A stretch of 64,000 nucleotides of DNA. It comes from an uncultured Planctomycetia bacterium. Its GTDB lineage: Bacteria; Planctomycetota; Phycisphaerae; Phycisphaerales; SM1A02. The position numbers and the translations under genes are program-made. Positions 54,032-63,231 of the stretch are shown here, one piece after another. How positions within the stretch are numbered: position 1 is the first letter of the stretch; the number at the start of each line of letters is the position of its first letter. The DNA lies in contig CALMPF010000065.1 of NCBI GenBank assembly GCA_937871505.1, positions 1-64,000 on the forward strand. Reading direction: 5' to 3'. Below the pieces are notes generated by a model. That model ran no database searches and was not told the DNA's origin. It was given only the letters and a program-made list of their open reading frames with translations.

Positions 54032-55306
54032 TCAGGTCTCCGGCGCCGCCGCCGGGCCCGCCTCCGCGCCGGCCTCGCGGTCGTAGGCCGCCCGGATCGC
54101 CTCGATGTACGCCCTCTCCGGCTCGACGCCGCGCCGCGCCATCACCGTCCGCAGCGTCTCCTCGAAGCGATCCCGGCGCCAGCGCCGCGCCGGCCGGTCA
54201 TCGCCGTCGACCAGCCACGCGAACGGAGGGACCCACGTCGGCGGCGGCGCCGTCGTCGCGATCATGGCGCCGATGCCGATGGCGCTGCCGGTCATGATCC
54301 GCGTGCCGATGGCGAGCTTGGCGTGGTCGCCGATGAGGGCGCCGAGGAACGTCCGGCCGCTGCGCTCGCGGGGCAGCTCGCGTCCGAGCCGCATCGGCAC
54401 GTCGCCGTAGGTGTTCAGGAGGTTCGAGGTGATGCTGCCCGCGCCGATGTTGACCCACTTTCCGACGTAGGAGTCGCCGAAGAACCCGTCGTGCGCCTTG
54501 TTGGCGAATCCCTGGAAGATCGTCGCCGAGACCTCGCCGCCGACCTTGCAGCGCGGCCCGATGATCGTCGCGCCGCGGATCACCGCCTGCTCCGCGACGA
54601 CCGCGCCTGGCCCGATCGCGCAGGGGCCGCAGAGCGTCGCATGCGGACGGATCACCGCCCCGGCGAGGATCGCAACGGGGCCGGCGCCGGCGTCGATCAC
54701 CACGCCCGGGCAGATCTGCGCGCCGGCCTCGACGGAGACGATGGCATCGCCGATGACCTCCGCGGGCGCCGCCTCGATGGCATGATCCGGCCTGCCCGCG
54801 ATCACGTCGTGGGCGATCGTCTGCGGGATCTGGCAGAGGACATCCCACGGTCGGCGCACGAGCGGCGAGGCGGCGAGGACCTCTCGCGGCATCCGCTCGG
54901 GGAGGGCCGACGCATCCACGCTCCCCCTCGCCGCGAGCGCATCGACGAGCCGCGCTGCGTCGGCGCGCTCGAGCCGCGCCGCGACGATGGCGCCGTCGGC
55001 ATCGATGATCGCCTCGCCGCGCGCCGGGAGCGGGAGGGTTCCGGGGAGCAGCAGCCGACCGTTGAGGAGGAGCACCTCCGCGGCGCCAGGCGGGAGCGCG
55101 TTGACCGGGACGGAGGCCCTCGCCGCGATCATCGCCCGCAGCTCCGGCGGCACCGCCAGGGCGGCGACGCCGGCGGGTGAGAAACGCTCGATCCGCCGCA
55201 GCGTCGTGTCGATCCCGGTGCGGATCTCGAAGACCGCGCGGAGCGCCGTCATCGGGCCGAACCGGCCCAGCCCGTCGTCGATCACCACCGCGCGCGGGGC
55301 TACCAC
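54032..55306 (-). CDS. GlmU-like sugar nucleotidyltransferase/acetyltransferase (left-handed beta-helix)
   Basis: A 424-aa protein of the alternative GlmU group (TIGR03991-like). The N-terminal 200 residues are a degenerate nucleotidyltransferase region ('AVVIDDGLGRFGPMTALRAVFEIRTG', 'PWDVLCQIPQTIAHD'). The C-terminal 220 residues are hexapeptide repeats of a left-handed beta-helix ('GPVAILAGAVIRPHATLCGPCAIGPG', 'GDSYVGKWVNIGAGS'). It may make UDP-GlcNAc or a related sugar for the envelope. The start is GTG at 55306, overlapping the mreD stop, so it is read with mreB-C-D; the longer upstream frame is the antisense shadow of mreD. The ATP/UTP-binding Gly-rich motif is not seen. Confidence 0.78.
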   Translation of the reverse strand: MVAPRAVVIDDGLGRFGPMTALRAVFEIRTGIDTTLRRIERFSPAGVAALAVPPELRAMIAARASVPVNALPPGAAEVLLLNGRLLLPGTLPLPARGEAIIDADGAIVAARLERADAARLVDALAARGSVDASALPERMPREVLAASPLVRRPWDVLCQIPQTIAHDVIAGRPDHAIEAAPAEVIGDAIVSVEAGAQICPGVVIDAGAGPVAILAGAVIRPHATLCGPCAIGPGAVVAEQAVIRGATIIGPRCKVGGEVSATIFQGFANKAHDGFFGDSYVGKWVNIGAGSITSNLLNTYGDVPMRLGRELPRERSGRTFLGALIGDHAKLAIGTRIMTGSAIGIGAMIATTAPPPTWVPPFAWLVDGDDRPARRWRRDRFEETLRTVMARRGVEPERAYIEAIRAAYDREAGAEAGPAAAPET

Positions 55307-55866
55307 CGCATCATCCTCGAGCCGCCGCTCTGGAAGCCCCAGATCGGCGCGGACTTCATCAGGAGCCAGCCCATCGGAAGCGCCGCGGCGCCCGAGAGCG
55401 CCCCCCGCAGGGAGACCAGCGCCAGCTCCCCCGCCGCCGAGCGACCTCCGAAGGGATCGATCGACTCGCCGAGGAGGCTCCGCGCCGTCCAGATCGCGGT
55501 GATCACGAGGCCGCACCCGAAGCTCGCGAGGGCGACGAGCACGACCAGCGTCAGCGGGTTGCGGCGGAGGACCATGCTGCGCAGCGGCAGCACGAGGTTG
55601 ACCGCGAAGAGGTAGCCCAGCGCTGCTGGCCCGATCAGGTGGATCGGCCGGAGCGTGCCGTCGACGAGCGGCGTCGAGAGATCCGCCAGCAGCCCGACAA
55701 GCATGCCCGCCCACATCGCCGTCGGCCGCGGCGCATGCATGGCGACGAAGACGACCAGCAGCGGCGCGAGCGAAGGGGCCGTTCCGCCGACGGAGAAGAG
55801 CCCCATCAGCGAGCCGTCGAGCGCCGTCACGAGGAGCGCCGCGACCAGGAAGACGCTCCATCTCAT
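55300..55866 (-). CDS. mreD: Rod shape-determining protein MreD
   Basis: A 188-aa integral membrane protein with five hydrophobic helices. Its weakly conserved pattern is 'MRWSVFLVAALLVTALDGSL', 'LAPLLVVFVAMHAPRPTAMWAGMLVGLLADL', 'GYLFAVNLVLPLRSM'. Position right after mreC (ATG overlaps the mreC end by 4 nt) supports the assignment. It works with MreB and MreC in guiding lateral wall synthesis. Confidence 0.85.
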   Translation of the reverse strand: MRWSVFLVAALLVTALDGSLMGLFSVGGTAPSLAPLLVVFVAMHAPRPTAMWAGMLVGLLADLSTPLVDGTLRPIHLIGPAALGYLFAVNLVLPLRSMVLRRNPLTLVVLVALASFGCGLVITAIWTARSLLGESIDPFGGRSAAGELALVSLRGALSGAAALPMGWLLMKSAPIWGFQSGGSRMMRW

Positions 55867-56765
55867 CGGCGGTCTCCGGGAGCGGGATCGTCGGCCGCTT
55901 CGAATCCACCGCCGCGCGGCGCGATCTTGAGGACCACGGTCGCCAGCTCGTGGAGTCCGTACCGAGGGCGGACGCGGACGCGCCGCCGGAGCGGCTGGTC
56001 GTCGCGGCGGTCGATCGACTCGATCTCCCCGACGATCATCCCGCGCGCCGTCTCAGGCCATGCAGGGTCGTTGAGGACGACGGGATCGCCGGTGCGTACG
56101 CGCGCGTCGTGATCGACGTCGGCGACGAACGTACCGTCCGGCTGCGCGGCGAGCAGCAGCGCGATGCTCCGCGGCGCCGGGTCGGCATCCTCCGGATCGG
56201 GGAGGACGGCCGCGTGCAGACGCCCATGGGCGCCGTCGGTGATCGGCAGCAGCAGCGATCCGCGGAGATCGGGCTCCTCCACGATCCGGCCGAGCAGGTG
56301 CGCCCCGCGGAAGACCGCGACATCGCCGCGCCGGACGCCCGCGGCCCGCCCCACGTTGAGTCGCACCGGACCTCGAAGCGCATCGGGCCGCCGGCCGACG
56401 ATGTCCGCAAGGAGCGGATCGAAGAGCGTGCCGGCTCCGAAGCGCTCGGCGAGGCGGATGTCCTCGAGCTGCTGCACGAGCTCCTCGCTCCGCAGCCGCT
56501 CGGCCATCCAGAGGGAGCGGTACTGATTGCGGTTGAGCAGCGCCGCCTCGAGCGCTCGGGGATCCTCCGAGAGCGCATCCGGCGGCGGACGAAGCCGCGC
56601 ACGGAGCGCATTGCCGAGGTGTCCCGCCGGCGCGGTCGCCATCGCGAGGATCGCGGCGACGTCCGACGTCCAGCCGAGCCAGCGCGCGGGCGCCAGCGAC
56701 AGGACGAGCAGGACCGCGACGGTCGCGATCAGCCAGCGGGAGCTCTGAGGAGCGCTGCGGGCCAT
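55863..56765 (-). CDS. mreC: Rod shape-determining protein MreC
   Basis: A 300-aa protein with an N-terminal membrane helix (residues 11-27), a short coiled coil around 'NRNQYRSLWMAERLRSEELVQQLED', and the MreC beta-domains ('DIVGRRPDALRGPVRLNVGRAAGVRRGDVAVF', 'HLLGRIVEEPDLRGSLLLPITD'). It links MreB to the wall-synthesis machinery in the periplasm. It follows mreB by 92 nt and overlaps mreD by 4 nt. Confidence 0.9.
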   Translation of the reverse strand: MARSAPQSSRWLIATVAVLLVLSLAPARWLGWTSDVAAILAMATAPAGHLGNALRARLRPPPDALSEDPRALEAALLNRNQYRSLWMAERLRSEELVQQLEDIRLAERFGAGTLFDPLLADIVGRRPDALRGPVRLNVGRAAGVRRGDVAVFRGAHLLGRIVEEPDLRGSLLLPITDGAHGRLHAAVLPDPEDADPAPRSIALLLAAQPDGTFVADVDHDARVRTGDPVVLNDPAWPETARGMIVGEIESIDRRDDQPLRRRVRVRPRYGLHELATVVLKIAPRGGGFEAADDPAPGDRR

Positions 56766-56857
56766 GCAAGGGGAATCATGCGGCGATCATCGGAGGTTCC
56801 GCTCGTCCGCGGCCTGGATGATCTTCGCCGGCGGCTGCCTGGACGGCGGGAGTTCGC

Positions 56858-57910
56858 TCATGCGTCGCTGCTCGACTGCATGGTCTCTTTCCACTCGTCG
56901 AGGTTCTCCAGATAGATGCTGGTGCCGCGGGCGACGCAGGTGAGCGGGTCATCGGCGACGCGGACATCCAGTCCGGTGGCGTTGGCGACGACCACGGGGA
57001 GTCCCCGCAGCAGCGCACCGCCGCCCGCGAGGGTGATGCCGCGCTCGACGAGATCGGCGGCAAGCTCCGGCTCGGCCCGTTCGAGCGTGCGCAGGGCGGC
57101 CTCGACGATCGCGTGAATCGGCTCCTGGAGCGACTCGCGGATCTCATCGCTGCTCACGACCGTCTTGCGCGGGAGCCCGGAGACCATGTCGCGGCCGCGG
57201 ACCTCCATCGTTCGCGGCTCCCCGACCGGCGCGGCCGAGCCGATCTCGATCTTGATCCGCTCGGCGGTCTGCTCGCCGATGGTGAGGTTGTAGTTCTTCC
57301 GCATGTGGCTGATGATCGCCTCGTCGAAGTCATCGCCGGCGACGCGGACCGACTCGCAGCTTGCGATGTCCGCCAGCGAGATGATGGCGACCTCCGTGGT
57401 GCCGCCGCCGATGTCGACGATCATGCTCGCAGTCGGCTCCGCCACCGGGAGCCCGGCCCCGATGCCCGCCGCCATCGGCTCCTGAAGCAGGTAGACGAGT
57501 CGGGCTCCTGCGTTCTGGGCCGACTGAAGCACCGCCTGAGTCTCCACCTCGGTGATTCCCGAGGGCACCGCGATCACCACCCGCGGCCCGAGGACGCGGC
57601 TCCGCCCTGTCACCTTCCGGATGAAGTAGCTGAGCATCGCTTCGGTGATCTCGAAGTCGGAGATCACGCCGTCCTTGAGCGGCCGGACGACCGAGATCGA
57701 GCCGGGAGCCTTGCCGAGCATCTCCTTCGCCGCCCACCCGACCGCGGTCCCGCCCTTGAGGACCTGGTTCGTGCCCTTGCGCACCGCGACGACCGAGGGC
57801 TCGTTGAGGACGATTCCCTCGCCGCGGACGCAGACGAGCGTGTTGCAGGTGCCCAGGTCGATGCCCATGTCGACGCTGAACCAGCCGAGAATTCGATCGA
57901 AGAGTGACAT
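56858..57910 (-). CDS. mreB: Rod shape-determining actin homologue MreB
   Basis: A 350-aa actin-fold ATPase that forms filaments under the membrane and directs wall growth. Phosphate 1 'MGIDLGTCNTLVCVRGEGIV', phosphate 2 'MIVDIGGGTTEVAIIS' and adenosine motif 'ITLAGGGALLRGLPVVV' are intact. Membrane contact is probably through the N-terminal amphipathic segment 'SLFDRILGWF'. Length is normal. It is the first gene of the mreB-C-D-glmU-like group on the minus strand. Confidence 0.96.
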   Translation of the reverse strand: MSLFDRILGWFSVDMGIDLGTCNTLVCVRGEGIVLNEPSVVAVRKGTNQVLKGGTAVGWAAKEMLGKAPGSISVVRPLKDGVISDFEITEAMLSYFIRKVTGRSRVLGPRVVIAVPSGITEVETQAVLQSAQNAGARLVYLLQEPMAAGIGAGLPVAEPTASMIVDIGGGTTEVAIISLADIASCESVRVAGDDFDEAIISHMRKNYNLTIGEQTAERIKIEIGSAAPVGEPRTMEVRGRDMVSGLPRKTVVSSDEIRESLQEPIHAIVEAALRTLERAEPELAADLVERGITLAGGGALLRGLPVVVANATGLDVRVADDPLTCVARGTSIYLENLDEWKETMQSSSDA

Positions 57911-58412
57911 CGTGGATCGGGCGGACCTCGCCGACGCGGCTGAGGGCCCGCGGCTTCATCGGCAGGAACCGGCGGGTCTCGGGAGTTTCCGTTCGGGTGC
58001 GCGTTGGGGAGTTTACAGGGAAGGCCCCCAAGGATGAGGGCGGTCCGCGCGACCCGACGCCGCCCGGCCGCACCAGGAGCGGCGCTGCCGCGTCCGGAGC
58101 CGGATCGCCCGCGCGGAGACTGCGCTCGCCGCCGGCTGCTGGAGGCGCAGCATGTCGCTGGATCCGGGCCAACGGCGCGCGATCGCCCCGGAGGAGTCGA
58201 GCCCGGGCCGCTCCATCCGAACGAACTCTCAGCGCTGCGGTTCCGAAGCGTTGCGTCGACGAAGCGGTGCGTCGACGAACGCTGGAAGTCATCCCGGCAC
58301 TCGCGCCTGCCAGCGACCGAGCCTCTCCCGCCATGCGGTGACGAGAGGCGATCGCGGCGGCGGATGCTCGATCCGACTCCGGTCTCCCGAAATCCCCTCG
58401 GCGGGGCGGCGC
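57911..58412. other. Intergenic region upstream of mreB
   Basis: About 500 bases with no convincing gene. A TGTAAACT (minus strand, about 58010-58017) could be an extended -10 for the mre operon. Other content is GC-rich without a visible repeat or hairpin of note. Confidence 0.4.
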
Positions 58413-58592
58413 TCAGCCGACGAGCGTGAAGACGCCGCCGCTCTCGGCATCGCTGCCGCGGCTGTGGTCGATGTTGCGCATCGCCATCAGCACGACGCCG
58501 GCGAGGAGGACCAGCGCCGCGACGCCGAGCAGCGCTGTGTAGACGTCGATCTCGCCACCGATGCGTCGGGCGGGAGTTCCAAACTGACTCAT
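58413..58592 (-). CDS. Small single-pass membrane protein
   Basis: A 59-aa protein, too short for the usual search. The N terminus is MSQFGTPARRIGGEIDVYTA, one hydrophobic helix covers about residues 17-38 (LLGVAALVLLAGVVLMAM), and a short charged tail follows with RNIDHSRGSDAE. The reading frame is clean between a good ATG at 58592 and TGA at 58413. GAGAGGG lies about 12 nt upstream, a weakly placed ribosome binding site. It is in the same direction as the neighbouring 296-aa protein, 70 nt downstream of it, so it may be co-transcribed. The function is unknown. Confidence 0.7.
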   Translation of the reverse strand: MSQFGTPARRIGGEIDVYTALLGVAALVLLAGVVLMAMRNIDHSRGSDAESGGVFTLVG

Positions 58593-58662
58593 GGCTGAGA
58601 TGACCCTCTCATGATCGAACGAGATGCAGCGGACGGGGTGCCTTCGAGCGTGAGCGCGGCGA

Positions 58663-59553
58663 TCAGCCGCCGATGCGGGCGATCGCCCTGCTCCCCGGTC
58701 GGACTTCTCCGCGGTTGCTCCGATCCTCGAGCTCGACGACCCCGGTGGAGCGGTTGACGTCCACCTTCGTGATCCGCAGATTGCCGAGGAAGTTGCCGCC
58801 GTCGGCGAGCATCATCACCCAGCCCTCGCGGACGCCGTCGCGGCTTCCTGCGTCGATCTCCGCCAGCACCTGATCCGCGCTGCGCCGCACGTTGAGGACC
58901 GCCGCGGTGAGGTTTCGATCCGGAGCGACGCCGCCGCCGGGCATCCGCGCCGTGTCCGGCAGGGCGCCGACGATGGCGACGTAGCGATTGACCATGGTGA
59001 GGGCCCGCTGCTTCTCGTCCATCACCTGGCGGAGCTGCTCCTGAAGGTCGCGCCGCGCGGCTTCGAGGGTCAGCAGGTCGTTCTCCGACTTGCGGAGCTT
59101 CTCGTCGATCTCGATGAAGCGTCGCTCTGCCGCGAGGGCCTTGTCGCGCTCGGATCGAAGCTCCGCGACGAGCACTTCCTTGAGCTCGGAATCCGCTCGC
59201 AGCGCCGCCGCGAGCGTTGCGAGCTGCGCGTTGAGCGACGTCTGCTGCGAACGCACCTGCGCGAGTTCGGCGTCGAGCCGGCGGACCGAGGCGTCCTTCT
59301 CGTCGCGCTCGCGACGAGCTGCGGCGAGGTCCGACTCGAGCGCGTCGCGGTCGCGGTCGAGCCGGCTCCGCGTCGCGTTGAAGCTCTCCTGCGCTGCGGC
59401 GAGACGGGAGGTGGCGGCGGTCGCCGCAGCCTGCGCTTCGACCCAGCGGGTGCGGAAGGTGTTCTCGTTGCTCGCGTACACGACGACCAGCGGGGTCAGC
59501 GCGACGGCGAGCAGGGCGACGAGCACGATGAAGATCTTCGTCAGGACATGCAC
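58663..59553 (-). CDS. Membrane-anchored coiled-coil protein
   Basis: A 296-aa protein with an N-terminal membrane helix (residues 7-28, IFIVLVALLAVALTPLVVVY), a long coiled coil (about 35-180; heptads such as 'RRLDAELAQVRSQQTSLNAQLATLAAALRADSELKEVL'), and a C-terminal globular part of about 90 residues with 'GWVMMLADGGNFLGNLRITKVDVNRSTGVVEL'. It probably spans the periplasm as an envelope scaffold. The start is GTG at 59553; the other start forms only lengthen the N terminus without signal. It is similar in layout to other planctomycete 'SMC-like' small envelope proteins. The function is unknown. Confidence 0.7.
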   Translation of the reverse strand: MHVLTKIFIVLVALLAVALTPLVVVYASNENTFRTRWVEAQAAATAATSRLAAAQESFNATRSRLDRDRDALESDLAAARRERDEKDASVRRLDAELAQVRSQQTSLNAQLATLAAALRADSELKEVLVAELRSERDKALAAERRFIEIDEKLRKSENDLLTLEAARRDLQEQLRQVMDEKQRALTMVNRYVAIVGALPDTARMPGGGVAPDRNLTAAVLNVRRSADQVLAEIDAGSRDGVREGWVMMLADGGNFLGNLRITKVDVNRSTGVVELEDRSNRGEVRPGSRAIARIGG

Positions 59554-59965
59554 GGACTGGGTTCCTCGGTGCGGCGCGGGCAGTTGCGCCGGATGGCAAG
59601 CCAACCAGACGCGGTTGTAACGCCGGCGCGGTTCCGTGTCAATCGCCCGGCCCCGGCGTCGCGGCAGCGATCCGTGGCCCGGCGCCGCGGGTGAGCTTCT
59701 GCGCCTCTCCCGCCCTCGGGTCGGTCCTTCTGGACGCTCTCTTGGGAAGGCCCAGCGGGAGGGTCCGGCACGAGGGCCCGGCGGGAAGATCCGGCTCCGG
59801 GCGCGGAGACGGCCGGCCGGGGCCACAGCGCACGCCGGCGCTTTCGGGTCAGTGGTCACGCTCAGGCGCGGGATGCCGGACCGACCGGGTTCGCCGCGGC
59901 GCTTCTCCCGCTCGACGTGCACGGCGCTGCCCCGGGCCTCGTGCGCGACTCAGCGCGGCAGGGTT
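59554..59965. other. Intergenic region
   Basis: About 410 bases without a recognised gene between the coiled-coil gene and the HEAT-repeat gene, both on the minus strand. No clear repeat or terminator was seen. Confidence 0.4.
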
Positions 59966-61222
59966 CTACCGCTGCGAGAGGACTCGGATCATGGCCCCCG
60001 ACGCGGCGGTCTGCACCACCGGGTCGACGTCGCTCATCAGCCGGCGGAGCGTCTCCGCGCCGCGCGGATCTCCCAGCGCGCCGATGGCGTTGGCCGCGAG
60101 CGCGCGGACGTCGGGGCGTTCGGACGAGGCGAGGCTCTCGGCGACGGGAAGGAAGTCCGCCGCAGGCCCGCGCATCTGCGCCAGCGCCGCGATCGCCGCA
60201 AGGCGGACTTCCGGCGGGCGGGCGTCGATCCCATCGGCCTCGACGAGCCGGCGCAGCGAGGTCGTCGCCCGCTCGTCGCCGATCCGCCCGACCATCTGGC
60301 AGGCGAGCGCCGTCAGCTCGAGCTCCTCCCCGGGCGCAAAGAGCGCGGCGCGGATCGGGTCCGCCGCCCGGGTCTCGCCGAGTCGGACCTGCGCCTCGGC
60401 GACCTGGAGCTCGACGATTCGCACCCGCGCGGGATTGACCAGCTCCATCCCTCTGCCGAGGCTGTTGTCGAGAACCGGAAGCGCCGACGGGTTGCCCAGC
60501 TCGCCGAGGATGAACGCGGCGTTGCCCCGGACCTCCGGGTCGTCGCTGAGCATCATCGCCGCAAGCGGCGTCGGGTCGACCGGACGCCCGGTCCGCAGCA
60601 GCGCGAAGATCGCCGCTGCCTGCACCGAGAGCGACTCGTCGTGCCGCAGCGGTTCGACGAGCAGCGCGACGTCGTCCAGCCGCTGCATCCCGACCGCCAT
60701 GGCGCTGACGAAGCGCACGCCGCGGTTGCGGTCGGCGAGGCCGCCCTGCACGGCGGCGCGCAGGCCGGCGCGATCGGACGCGAGGGCTTCGATGGCGTTG
60801 GCCCTCACCAGCGGCGAAGGATGCGTGGCAGCCGCCTCGAGGATGGCGAGCGCACGGTCGCGATCGCCCTCGGCCACCACCGCGATGGTCGCGCCGAGGG
60901 CCGCGCCCGCCGCCGGCGCCGGCCCGGCCGGGCGAACCGGACGCACCTGACGAGCTGCGTCGCCGGCGGGCGTCACGGCGCTCTGCCCCTTGGTGCTCCA
61001 CGCCTCGGCGGGCGCCGAGTTGCGGCCGACGCATGCGGGGAAGCAGAAGAGCGGGGCCGCGAGCGCAGCGAGACAGAGCCGTCGCACGCGGCTCGCGGAA
61101 GGCCTCGTCGCGCCGGCGCGGAGTGCTGTCGCTCCCGCGGCGCCGGAGTCCGTCGCGCGCGGGAGGCCGGGGCGCTCGCGCTGCGAGGGCTCGACGTGGT
61201 TCACGGTCTCTGAAGGGGTCAT
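59966..61222 (-). CDS. HEAT-repeat lipoprotein
   Basis: A 418-aa protein. Residues 1-66 are a long, basic N-terminal stretch with a hydrophobic core and Cys (LCLAALAAPLFCFPACVG), possibly a lipoprotein signal; the N-terminal tail before it is atypically long, so the true start may be internal. The rest, about 340 residues, consists of HEAT-like repeats of 30-40 residues ('VRANAIEALASDRAGLRAAV', 'VQAAAIFALLRTG', 'VRGNAAFILGELGNPSALPVL', 'VRALAANAIGALGDPRGAETL'). HEAT arrays usually mediate protein-protein contacts. It lies 89 nt downstream of lnt. Confidence 0.75.
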   Translation of the reverse strand: MTPSETVNHVEPSQRERPGLPRATDSGAAGATALRAGATRPSASRVRRLCLAALAAPLFCFPACVGRNSAPAEAWSTKGQSAVTPAGDAARQVRPVRPAGPAPAAGAALGATIAVVAEGDRDRALAILEAAATHPSPLVRANAIEALASDRAGLRAAVQGGLADRNRGVRFVSAMAVGMQRLDDVALLVEPLRHDESLSVQAAAIFALLRTGRPVDPTPLAAMMLSDDPEVRGNAAFILGELGNPSALPVLDNSLGRGMELVNPARVRIVELQVAEAQVRLGETRAADPIRAALFAPGEELELTALACQMVGRIGDERATTSLRRLVEADGIDARPPEVRLAAIAALAQMRGPAADFLPVAESLASSERPDVRALAANAIGALGDPRGAETLRRLMSDVDPVVQTAASGAMIRVLSQR

Positions 61223-61311
61223 GTCTCGGCCTCTGGTTCGGGGGGTGGCTCGGAATGCACTTCGGATCGGAGCTCGCTCGCGAGTCCCCGATGGCCCGCG
61301 CGCTGAGACGC

Positions 61312-63231
61312 TCAGCGGCCCTCGCCCCGTTCGGCGCGCTGCTCGAGGTTCCGGGGGGTCGCTCGGGATCGCCCCGCGGAGGGCGGCGACCGGCGGCCCC
61401 GACGGACGCAGATGGTCGCCGCGAGGGCTGCGCCGGTCAACACGACGCAACCGTACCCCAGCACCTCGCCGAGCCGAGCGAAGGGAGGCGTTCGGCCGTC
61501 GAGGGAGAGTTCGACGAGAAGCGCGGCCTCCTCCATCGCCGGAACGGGTCCCGGAGGGATGGCGCGTCCGCTGGAGTCGAAGGCGACCGTGATCCCCGTG
61601 TTGACGCTCCGGACCATCGGCGTGCGGTTCTCGACGCAGCGGAAGCGGGCGATCTGGGCGTGCTGGCGCCGCCCGGGAACGTTGTCGCCAAACCACCCGT
61701 CGTTGGAGATGTTGACGAAGACCTCGACGCGGCGCGATCCCCCCTCCCAGGCCAGCTTGCGGCAGAACCATGCGACGGTGGCTTCGAAGCAGATCGGCGC
61801 CCCGACGCGCCACTCCTCATCGAAGCCGGCGCGATGGGCGGGCACGGTGAGCGTCCTGATCGTCTCCGCGCGATCGAGGTCGAAGGTCATTCCCCGGGCG
61901 CCGAGGTCGAGCAGGCGCTGCTCGAGCCACGGCCACGCCGAGATGTAGGGCATCGTCTCGCCGAAGGGCGTGAGCACGCGCTTGTCCGACCGCTGGAGCG
62001 TTCCGTCGGGATTGACGAGATAGGCGGCGTTGTAATGGCGATCCCAGGTCACGTCGCCCGGTCCGCCGAAGCGCAGGCCCAGATAGGCGGAGCTGCCGAC
62101 GAGCATCGGTCGGGAGAGCCACTCCGCCAGCGAGAGGATCGCCCTCGCGAAGAGATCGCCGATCGAGCGCGGCTCGGCGATGGCCGCGGCGATCGACTCG
62201 GGCTCGAGACCGAAGCCCGGCAGCATCGTCTCCGGCCACGCGACGAGATCCGGGATCGTCGGCTGCGGTCCATCCAGCGCCGACTCGAACGCATCCGCCG
62301 TGACCTCGCGGAAGCGGATGAGCGCCTCGATCTGCGATTCCGCCGACCAGCTCATCTTGTTGCTCTGCGGGACGTTGGTCTGGATCGCGAGGATCGTCGG
62401 TCCGGCCCGCAGCGCGTCGGCCTCTCCGAGGCGCCACGCGCCGTAGGCGACGCTCCCGAGGAGACCGAGCGCGGCGCACGCCGCGCCGATCAGGGCCCGG
62501 CGGCGCGTCCCGTCCGGCGCTCCCCGGCGCAGCGAGCGCATGGCGAGCGCTCCCAGATCGAGCAGGGCGCCCCCGAGCATCGCCACCACCCAGCCGACCG
62601 CAGGAGCTCCGGAGAGGTCCGCCGACTGGATGAGGATCGGGACTTCGGCGAACGGATGGGCGACGAGATACCACGGGTAGCCGTCGAAGAGGATCTCGGC
62701 GCGGAGAAACTCGAAGCCGATCCAGAGCGGCGGGATCCAGAGCGCGAACGGCACATGCGACAGCCACGCCGCGCGGGCCAGCGCGCGCAGGGCCAGCGCG
62801 AGGAGGATCGCGTTGAGCGTCAGGTACGCGACGAACGCGGGCAGGCCCAGGGCGCTGACCTCGCCGATCCACGCCTGATGCCACCACCACGCGGCCGCCC
62901 ACGCGATGCCCACGGCGAAGACCAGCGCGCGTGCCGAGGGCGCCGCGACCGCGGCGGCGGCGAGGCCCGCGACGATCGCCGGAGCGCTCCACCAGAGCCC
63001 CGCCTCCGAGAAGTTCGAGGGAAAGGCGACGACGAACGCGACCGCCGAGAGCGCCGCGGCGGCGAGCAGGAGCGCCATCGACGCTGCGGGCGCGCCGCCG
63101 GATCCGTCTTGGACCGACGTGTCGCCCCCCCCGCCGCCCTGCGCTCGCGGCGCGCTGCGATCGGCCGCATCGCCCGGCGCGCTCGTGGTCGCCGCCGAAC
63201 GCAGGCTCGGTCGAACGCTACTTTCCGGCAT
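61312..63231 (-). CDS. lnt: Apolipoprotein N-acyltransferase
   Basis: Adds the third acyl chain to lipoproteins in the inner membrane. The 639-aa protein is longer than the roughly 510-aa average: it begins with about 50 residues of low-complexity sequence, then has seven or so membrane helices. A nitrilase domain follows, with catalytic Glu in 'VAWPETMLPGF', Lys in 'SDKRVLTPFGETMPY' and Cys in 'PICFEATVAWF', then 'VNISNDGWFG'. All three catalytic positions are intact. It overlaps the accD end by 14 nt, and the lipoprotein gene with the HEAT repeats lies just downstream. Confidence 0.92.
   Translation of the reverse strand: MPESSVRPSLRSAATTSAPGDAADRSAPRAQGGGGGDTSVQDGSGGAPAASMALLLAAAALSAVAFVVAFPSNFSEAGLWWSAPAIVAGLAAAAVAAPSARALVFAVGIAWAAAWWWHQAWIGEVSALGLPAFVAYLTLNAILLALALRALARAAWLSHVPFALWIPPLWIGFEFLRAEILFDGYPWYLVAHPFAEVPILIQSADLSGAPAVGWVVAMLGGALLDLGALAMRSLRRGAPDGTRRRALIGAACAALGLLGSVAYGAWRLGEADALRAGPTILAIQTNVPQSNKMSWSAESQIEALIRFREVTADAFESALDGPQPTIPDLVAWPETMLPGFGLEPESIAAAIAEPRSIGDLFARAILSLAEWLSRPMLVGSSAYLGLRFGGPGDVTWDRHYNAAYLVNPDGTLQRSDKRVLTPFGETMPYISAWPWLEQRLLDLGARGMTFDLDRAETIRTLTVPAHRAGFDEEWRVGAPICFEATVAWFCRKLAWEGGSRRVEVFVNISNDGWFGDNVPGRRQHAQIARFRCVENRTPMVRSVNTGITVAFDSSGRAIPPGPVPAMEEAALLVELSLDGRTPPFARLGEVLGYGCVVLTGAALAATICVRRGRRSPPSAGRSRATPRNLEQRAERGEGR

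Noticed and set aside
54032..55909. A 625-aa reading of the GlmU-like gene
   Set aside because: The first 200 codons overlap mreD in another frame and read as Arg/Ala-rich noise; the GTG at 55306 starts the real protein.
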